Below are positions 42,617 to 47,584 of a stretch of DNA of 47,584 nucleotides, one piece after another. Under the pieces are notes generated by a model that saw nothing but the letters and a program-made list of their open reading frames with translations, had not been told where the DNA came from and ran no database searches. This stretch comes from Desulfuromonadaceae bacterium. GTDB lineage: Bacteria; Desulfobacterota; Desulfuromonadia; Desulfuromonadales; Syntrophotaleaceae. The translations under genes and the position numbers were made by a program. Numbering within the stretch: the first letter of the stretch is position 1; each line of letters opens with the position of its first letter. The stretch spans positions 1-47,584 of the forward strand of contig SLLR01000015.1 of NCBI GenBank assembly GCA_007134025.1, in the 5' to 3' direction.

Positions 42617-45169
42617 ATGAACCTAAAGCCCATCAACTGGCAGTTATTTCTCCTGCGCATCGCCCTGCCGGCCGTTGTCTCAGTGATCTTTTTTATCGGC
42701 CTGATCCTCTTTTTCGTCATCCCGACTTTCGAGAAGGCGGTGATGAACGAGCGGCGGGGACAGATCAAACAGCTGACCCAAACCGCTCTGACTGTGCTGT
42801 CCGATTTCCACAACGAGCAGGTGACAGGGCGGCTCTCCGATATGGAAGCGCAGGATATGGCGCGCACGGCCATCAGAAACCTGCGCTACGGCGATGACGG
42901 CCTGGATTATTTCTGGTTGCTCGATACCCACCCGCGCATGATCGCGCATCCTTTCAGATCCGATCTGGAAACCACCGACGTCACCGACTTCGAGGATCCT
43001 AAAGGCAAGAAACTTTTTCTTGAATTCACCCGGGTGGTGAAGGAGGAGGGAGCGGGCTACGTCGATTATATGTGGCAGGGGAGGGATGATCCCACGAAGA
43101 TCGTTCCCAAGCTCTCCTATGTAAAAGGCTTTGAACCCTGGGGCTGGATTGTCGGTACCGGCATCTATATCGAGGATGTCAGCGAAGAAATTGGAAATCT
43201 TACCACCGACATCCTCATCGTTTCAATTGCCTTCATCGTTTTGATCGGCGGCATCATTCTCTTCATCGTCCTCCAGAGCGTGCGCATCGAAAAAGCGCGT
43301 CAAACGGCCGAAACCAACCTGGTTGAATCGAAGGACAAATACCAGGCTCTGGTCGAGGCTTCGACCGACGGGCTGGTCATGTTGCTCGACAACCGCGACA
43401 TGATTGCCAACAAAACGATGGTTTCGATGTTGGGGTACAGTGAATCCGAATTCGCCCTGCTCAGCCTTTTTGACATCCTGGGTGATCAGGATGACGACAG
43501 TCCGGTAATAAAGTTCATGCAGGCTTTGGCGACAGGCCAGCAGGTTCCGGCTCAATTTGAGGCCAAACTGCTGAAAAAAGACGGAACTGTGATCGACGTC
43601 CTGTTGACGGCGTCAACGATTGATTTTTCCGGTCGCCCCGGGATCATCCTGATTGCCCGCGATGTCAGTAAATTTAAGCAGACGGAACGCAAACGCGCCG
43701 ACGAGGAACGCGATTCCCTGATCGCTGAACTCCAGATGTCGCTACATTTTCTGAACCACAGCATCAAGGATCTGGCGCACGACGCTGTCTCCTGCGGCAT
43801 GCAGACACCGATCCGCCAGGCCGCCCTTTTAATGGATCAGACGAAGCCTTGCGCCATCCTGGTCACGGCCGAGGACGGCCGCACAGTCGGTATCGTTACC
43901 GACCACGACATGCGTAAGCGCGCCATCGCCAGACAGATCGACCTCAATTCCCCCGTAGTAAACATCATGACCGCGCCGATCATCTCGATTTCCGACCGCG
44001 CCTTGGTGTTCGAGGCCGCCATGATCATGCACGATAAGAAAATTGCTTTTCTTGCGGTCGAGGATGCCGACGGCAATATTTGCGGCCTGATCAACCGCTC
44101 CGACCTCCTGGAGATACAGGGCTATTCCGCCGTGTCGCTGATCCAGTCGATACGACGGGCCGAAACACCGGGTGAAATCGCCGCGCGGCGCGACAAGCTG
44201 CCTACGCTGGTCAAAGCCATTCTCGACAGCGGCAGCCGACCGCGGCACGTGACTCGCGTCATTTCCAACCTGTCCGACGTCATTATCCAGAAGCTGATCA
44301 ACCTCGCTATCAGCGAACTCGGGGATCCGCCTGCAAGCTTCGCCTTCATTGTGATGGGAAGCGTCGGGCGTGAAGAACAGACCCTGTGCACTGACCAGGA
44401 CAACGCGATCATCTTCGACGACAACGTGCCCGACGACCAGATCGAAGCCGCCCGCGATTACTTCCTGGCCATGAGCCGCAAAGTCTGCGGCTGGCTGAAC
44501 GATGTCGGCTACAGCTACTGTGATGGCAATATCATGGCGCAGAATCCGGACTGGTGTCAGCCACTGGAGACCTGGAAATATTATTTCAGCCGCTGGATCA
44601 GCACCGCCGAACCGCAGGACATGCTCGAAATCAACATCTTCTTTGATTTCCGCTGCGTCTTCGGCGACAAGGGGCTGGTCGATCGATTGCGTAAACACGT
44701 AGACTTGGCTTGGCAGCAGAATCCGCTGTTTATTGTCCTGTTAGCCGAGAATGCTTTCCGTTACAAGGCCCCGCTCTCCATTTTCGGCAGCATCGTCACG
44801 TCGGCTCCCAGCGATCTGCCGGACAGTTTCGAAATCAAATCGGCGATGATGCCGATCGTCAATATCGCCCGCGCCCAGGCCCTCAAGCACCATATCAGCG
44901 AAACGAACACCATGGATCGCGTTCAACGCCTCTACGAGCAGGGGGTTTTTTCGACCCAAGAATACAGCGAGATCGAGCTCCTGTACGACTTCCTGATGCA
45001 ACTGCGTCTCAAACACCAGGCCATTGAGGCCAAGAGCGGTCAAACCATCGACAATTACATCAGCCTGAAATCCATGACCCAAATCGAGCAGATGACCCTG
45101 AAAAGCGTCTTTAATAAAATCAACGACTTTGTAACTAAGCTGCGGCAAGACTTCACGGGAACGACGTAA
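42617..45169 (+). CDS. Membrane-bound Cache-PAS-CBS-DUF294 nucleotidyltransferase signalling protein
   Basis: This 850-residue protein joins a sensor to a nucleotidyltransferase. TM1 (residues about 13-37), a periplasmic single Cache domain with YFWLLDTHPRMIAHPF near 98 and FEPWGWIVGTGIYIED near 174, TM2 (about 199-222, LIVSIAFIVLIGGIILFIVL), then PAS (about 238-350), a CBS pair (about 390-515), the Pol-beta-like DUF294 domain with GSVGREEQTLCTDQDNA near 580, and DUF294_C to the end. The GS-GR-EQ and TDQDNA motifs are those of active nucleotidyltransferases such as GlnD. The Cache subtype resembles those that bind small carboxylates. Target protein unknown; regulation of acetate uptake is inferred from the neighbour satP. 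ATG 42617 has no strong ribosome site (AAGGCAAAAGCGCCC). Confidence 0.88.
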   Translation: MNLKPINWQLFLLRIALPAVVSVIFFIGLILFFVIPTFEKAVMNERRGQIKQLTQTALTVLSDFHNEQVTGRLSDMEAQDMARTAIRNLRYGDDGLDYFWLLDTHPRMIAHPFRSDLETTDVTDFEDPKGKKLFLEFTRVVKEEGAGYVDYMWQGRDDPTKIVPKLSYVKGFEPWGWIVGTGIYIEDVSEEIGNLTTDILIVSIAFIVLIGGIILFIVLQSVRIEKARQTAETNLVESKDKYQALVEASTDGLVMLLDNRDMIANKTMVSMLGYSESEFALLSLFDILGDQDDDSPVIKFMQALATGQQVPAQFEAKLLKKDGTVIDVLLTASTIDFSGRPGIILIARDVSKFKQTERKRADEERDSLIAELQMSLHFLNHSIKDLAHDAVSCGMQTPIRQAALLMDQTKPCAILVTAEDGRTVGIVTDHDMRKRAIARQIDLNSPVVNIMTAPIISISDRALVFEAAMIMHDKKIAFLAVEDADGNICGLINRSDLLEIQGYSAVSLIQSIRRAETPGEIAARRDKLPTLVKAILDSGSRPRHVTRVISNLSDVIIQKLINLAISELGDPPASFAFIVMGSVGREEQTLCTDQDNAIIFDDNVPDDQIEAARDYFLAMSRKVCGWLNDVGYSYCDGNIMAQNPDWCQPLETWKYYFSRWISTAEPQDMLEINIFFDFRCVFGDKGLVDRLRKHVDLAWQQNPLFIVLLAENAFRYKAPLSIFGSIVTSAPSDLPDSFEIKSAMMPIVNIARAQALKHHISETNTMDRVQRLYEQGVFSTQEYSEIELLYDFLMQLRLKHQAIEAKSGQTIDNYISLKSMTQIEQMTLKSVFNKINDFVTKLRQDFTGTT

Positions 45170-45205
45170 CCGAGAATCAATGAAGCGACCTCCCGGAAGT
45201 ATGGC

Positions 45206-45970
45206 ATGAACATCCAGATCCTCTCCGATTTGCACTTCGAGGCACAAGGCGAAATTGTGATTCCTCAGGTTGAATCCGATCTGATTGTTCTGGCCGGCGA
45301 TATTGGCGAGGGGCTGGATGGCATCCATTGGGCGCTACGTCAGTCCCGTGCGCTGGGCAAGCCGATTCTCTATGTATTCGGCAACCATGAGCACTACAGG
45401 CAGAGTTTTCCCGGCCTTATCACCGAAGCCAAGCTGCTCTGCCACGGAAGCGATGTGCATGTGCTCGAACGTAATCGTTATGTCAAGGACGGCATCCGCT
45501 TCCTCGGGTGCACGTTATGGACTGATTTTCACCTGTTCGGGCCTGAACTCGCTCATACCTGCAAGGAAGTTGCACGCATCTACATGCCCGACTATGTCTC
45601 GGTGATCAAGCAAAACCAGGAACTTTTACAACCGGAAGACACCTTTTGGCTCTTTGAGCAATCGAGCAAATGGCTGCAACACGAACTCGACCAGGACTGG
45701 CAGGGAAAGACCGTCGTTGCCACCCACCACGCACCGAGCAACCGTTCAAATGACCCCAGAAATGCCGACGATCCCATGTCTGCCTCGTTCATCAGCAACC
45801 TGGACCACCTCATCAATTGCCAGAACATCGACGCCTGGGTTCACGGCCACACCCACTTCAACATCGATTACCTGATCCGCAAGACGCGGGTCATCACCAA
45901 CCAAAGGGGCTATCCCGGCGAAGATTTACCGGGCAACTCCTTTTCCCCGGACCGGATTTTCAGTATCTAA
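45206..45970 (+). CDS. Calcineurin-like metallophosphoesterase
   Basis: The 254-residue cytoplasmic phosphoesterase has the standard metal-binding blocks: SDLHFE (residues 7-12), LAGDIGEG (near 31), FGNHEHY (near 59), THHAPSN (near 173) and HGHTHFN (near 214). The family covers nucleotidases, cyclic-nucleotide and protein phosphodiesterases; the substrate is not evident. It begins 36 bases after the nucleotidyltransferase and is likely co-transcribed, so it could remove what that enzyme adds (hypothesis). A broken copy of its 3' end lies upstream of satP. Confidence 0.88.
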   Translation: MNIQILSDLHFEAQGEIVIPQVESDLIVLAGDIGEGLDGIHWALRQSRALGKPILYVFGNHEHYRQSFPGLITEAKLLCHGSDVHVLERNRYVKDGIRFLGCTLWTDFHLFGPELAHTCKEVARIYMPDYVSVIKQNQELLQPEDTFWLFEQSSKWLQHELDQDWQGKTVVATHHAPSNRSNDPRNADDPMSASFISNLDHLINCQNIDAWVHGHTHFNIDYLIRKTRVITNQRGYPGEDLPGNSFSPDRIFSI

Positions 45971-46650
45971 CCCCTTCAGACACGACAAGAGATAAAAACC
46001 GCTTAGAACGGTCATTTTGACCATGAACTGAGAAAAGGGGGGGGAGGGGGAGCGGAGGTGCCGAGAGCAAACCGTTATTTTCTACCGGGCCATCTCTCGC
46101 ACATCTCCCACCGGTGACACAAACAGGACTTTCTTCTTAAATTTTCACAGGATCGCCGCGGGAATTCCTGCCAGTGGGATTTCTGAGAATGACCGGTTCT
46201 TGTCCGTGGCGAGGCTCCATGCAACGGTCTGTTCGGACTCGGCCGTTTTTGCCTCCACGCATCACCCATTGCCCTCAAACCGTCTGTTGTTTGCCGATCT
46301 CAACACAGCCAGATGCTCAGGCTCGTGCCGGTCCGGAACCGCACCCCAATATCTTGTGCGTTTTTCTATTAGACATACAATGACGTACCGCGCAATTTCT
46401 CCCCGTCGTGTAGCACATTCCTATCCATATTCCTATCCATATTCCTATCCATGGCCCTGGAAGCCGGAACCCTTATGTTTGAAATCTCCTGGAACTCTGA
46501 TATGATGAGGATTCATTTACATCTCGCCTTGTCCTGTTTTACTCACTCGCTGTCTCTGCTCTTATACTCCCGGAACCGGCATTGTTGATAAACCGGTTCA
46601 ACGACATCTGTCGCATACCCTGATCAGAGAATAAACAAGGAGAAAAGGCC
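45971..46650. other. Gene-free 680-bp stretch with G-run and a 12-bp tandem repeat
   Basis: The first 30 bases share the CCCCTTCAG-ACAAGA flank with the copy upstream of satP. A G-rich tract follows near 46036-46060. The section 46060-46410 has short open frames on both strands with no motif or ribosome site. Three tandem 12-bp units follow at 46417-46452. The end carries the leader of the next gene with AAGGAG. No promoter is convincing. Confidence 0.5.
46417..46452. repeat. Three perfect tandem copies of a 12-bp unit
   Basis: ATTCCTATCCAT occurs three times without gaps at 46417, 46429 and 46441. It would read SYPYSYPYSYP in one frame, but there is no ribosome site, so it is more likely slippage-derived satellite DNA. 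Confidence 0.85.
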
Positions 46651-47010
46651 ATGAAAAATCCATTTTTTTACACGCTGGTCGTCATTGGAGTGATGGGATA
46701 TTTACTCTTGGCGAGAACTGCCGTTGCCCAAAAGCACCCATCCCCCACAGACAAACCACCGCAGGTGACGGATCAGAAGGAAGAGTACCCCGATCCTCAG
46801 GAATTTCTCGAACGAAAGGCTAAGAAGGCAATTCCCCCAGCTCCTCGGGCTATCCAACAACAAAAGGCACAACCCCATGATCCTTGGAGCACCAAGGGTG
46901 AAACGCATCAGCCTTGGGATCCTTTGAGCACCAAGGGTGAAACGCATAAGCCCAATGATCCTTGGAGCACCAAGGGTGAAACGCATAAGCCCAATGATCC
47001 TTGGAATTAG
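46651..47010 (+). CDS. Secreted protein with 13-residue tandem repeats, unknown function
   Basis: The 119-residue product starts with a Sec-type signal (hydrophobic residues 7-20, then ARTAVAQ, cleavage about residue 26). A proline/lysine-rich linker follows. The C-terminus is built of a 13-residue unit, DPWSTKGETHKPN, in three copies plus a partial fourth (DPWN). The repeats are 39 bases long and almost identical at the DNA level. I recognise no family. The ribosome site AAGGAGAAAAGGCC is strong, so expression is plausible. Possible roles such as peptide interaction or envelope anchoring are speculation. Confidence 0.78.
   Translation: MKNPFFYTLVVIGVMGYLLLARTAVAQKHPSPTDKPPQVTDQKEEYPDPQEFLERKAKKAIPPAPRAIQQQKAQPHDPWSTKGETHQPWDPLSTKGETHKPNDPWSTKGETHKPNDPWN
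46879..47007 (+). repeat. 39-bp tandem repeat, 3 copies plus partial
   Basis: Units begin at 46879, 46918, 46957 and 46996 (partial, 12 bases). Units 2 and 3 are the most alike; the first ends CAGCCTTGG instead of AAGCCCAAT. The repeats keep the reading frame, so copy number can vary without breaking the gene. Confidence 0.9.
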
Positions 47011-47050
47011 GTTAAGGGGCAATAGGGTCAGGATTTGATAACTTGGGAGG

Positions 47051-47305
47051 AACAATAGGAGTAGCGCAGCGGCCCTTCTTGCCGGCAAAGACGATCAACT
47101 GGCAAAGGTCATGCCGCTGCTGGACAGGGTAAGTGACTGGCAGAGTTTTCTGACCCTGGCGGGAAAAGCGGAGTTGGCTTTGCTGAAGAAGCACGAACGT
47201 AGTGGTCGTCCTCTTGGGGTGGTTGCGTTCGCCGAGCATCTGGAGCAGGAGATGGGACGCCTGCTTCGACCGGCAAAGCGTGGCCCTAAACCAAAGACAA
47301 AGTAA
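47051..47305 (+). pseudogene. C-terminal remnant of a REP-associated (RAYT, IS200-like) transposase
   Basis: The open frame reads SSAAALLAGKDDQLAKV, then LLDRVSDWQSFL and HERSGRPLGVVAF, and ends GRLLRPAKRGPKPKTK. The order of W-S-S-A, A-G-K-D-D, the DW-FL segment, GRPLG and a lysine-rich RGPKP tail is that of RAYT transposases. The catalytic histidine and tyrosine motifs at the N-terminus are absent. Immediately upstream, 47026-47045 reads ATAGGGTCAGGATTTGATAA, resembling sequence that flanks such genes, so the middle was probably deleted. Confidence 0.65.
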
Positions 47306-47395
47306 TTAAATATACTGTCCCGAATGGCGCTAGTTTAAGGTCTTTTTGCATGAGAAAGCGCCTGAAAATATTGGCTAAAGATGGCATAATGCGCC

Positions 47396-47584
47396 ATGAA
47401 AAATTCAACGCCAATGTTCCCGGGTTTTCACCTGCAAACCCTTCGTCGCAAGCCCCGCTCGGCCCAACAAAAACTTGCTGAAAAGCTGGCTCTATTGCAG
47501 CAAAAGTCGTTCAAGCAAATCGGCGCGCTCTTTGACAAGTTCATCCCTCGGAGGCTTCTCCAACCGGAGAAGGAGGGGGCCATG
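47396..47584 (+). CDS. N-terminal part of an IS4-family-like transposase (runs off the window)
   Basis: Sixty-three codons are visible: PRSAQQKLAEKLALLQQKSF, then QIGALFDKFIPRRLL and QPEKEGAM at the edge. The pattern F-x-FIP-x-x-LL after a basic coiled start resembles IS4-type transposases common in related bacteria; the catalytic DDE residues would lie beyond the window. A promoter-like TTGCAT-17-TATTGG lies at 47346-47374. No ribosome site is obvious. Confidence 0.5.
   Translation, partial: MKNSTPMFPGFHLQTLRRKPRSAQQKLAEKLALLQQKSFKQIGALFDKFIPRRLLQPEKEGAM

Noticed and set aside
46075-46383. Small ORFs on both strands in the gap before the repeat-protein gene
   Set aside because: No ribosome sites, signals or family motifs; lengths are expected by chance.
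46417-47007. CRISPR array
   Set aside because: The 12-bp and 39-bp units are contiguous tandem repeats with no spacers, and no cas gene is in the window.

Overview
The window reads as the chromosome of a strictly anaerobic or iron/sulfur-reducing deltaproteobacterium of the Desulfuromonadia (Geobacter/Desulfuromonas/Pelobacter-like). This is inferred from gene content: two ferredoxin-linked 2-oxoacid oxidoreductases, an iorAB-paaK-ACT operon, an ApgM phosphoglycerate mutase, a YlxR-L7Ae fusion, a SatP-type acetate carrier and a pilus-type ATPase paired with an HDOD protein. Nearly every gene lies on the + strand; the only convincing minus-strand gene is a small basic secreted protein at 7969-8403.

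Layout. 1-7740: the 3' end of mutS, a secreted AMIN/amidase, a 256-bp MITE-like element, glnD, xerD and apgM. 7741-8744: a gene-poor stretch with convergent hairpins, the minus-strand gene and a good promoter. 8745-11445: a four-subunit 2-oxoacid:ferredoxin oxidoreductase. 11525-14814: holC, rsmE, trmJ and rlmD, closely spaced. 14924-22662: a leader hairpin, then the translation/transcription operon rimP-nusA-ylxR/L7Ae-infB-DUF503-rbfA-nrnA-truB. 22665-27818: rpsO-pnp with two structured intergenic RNAs, an M16 protease, dut and a YciO/Sua5 protein. 27903-29591: a Na/Pi cotransporter. 29642-33893: iorA-iorB-paaK-ACT behind a near-consensus promoter. 34013-34089: tRNA-Pro(GGG). 34383-40462: a Rossmann/SLOG-like orphan, a PilB/GspE-like ATPase with an HDOD protein, and an ADP-ribosylglycohydrolase overlapping an epimerase/DUF2867 protein.

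40463-47584 is accessory in character: gene-sparse, full of degenerate repeats and gene remnants. It holds satP (acetate uptake), a membrane-anchored Cache-PAS-CBS-DUF294 nucleotidyltransferase behind a structured leader, a metallophosphoesterase, a secreted protein built from 13-residue repeats, the tail of a REP-associated (RAYT) transposase, and the start of what looks like an IS4-type transposase running off the end.

The most novel unit I can support is satP + Cache-PAS-CBS-DUF294 nucleotidyltransferase + metallophosphoesterase (41103-45970). I propose an acetate- or carboxylate-sensing nucleotidylylation switch with transporter, writer and possible eraser. The nucleotidyltransferase leader can be drawn as two mutually exclusive structures, one a terminator, and the whole locus is embedded in a repeat family that includes a broken second copy of the phosphoesterase tail upstream of satP. 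The domain assignments come from motifs; the joint function is inference.
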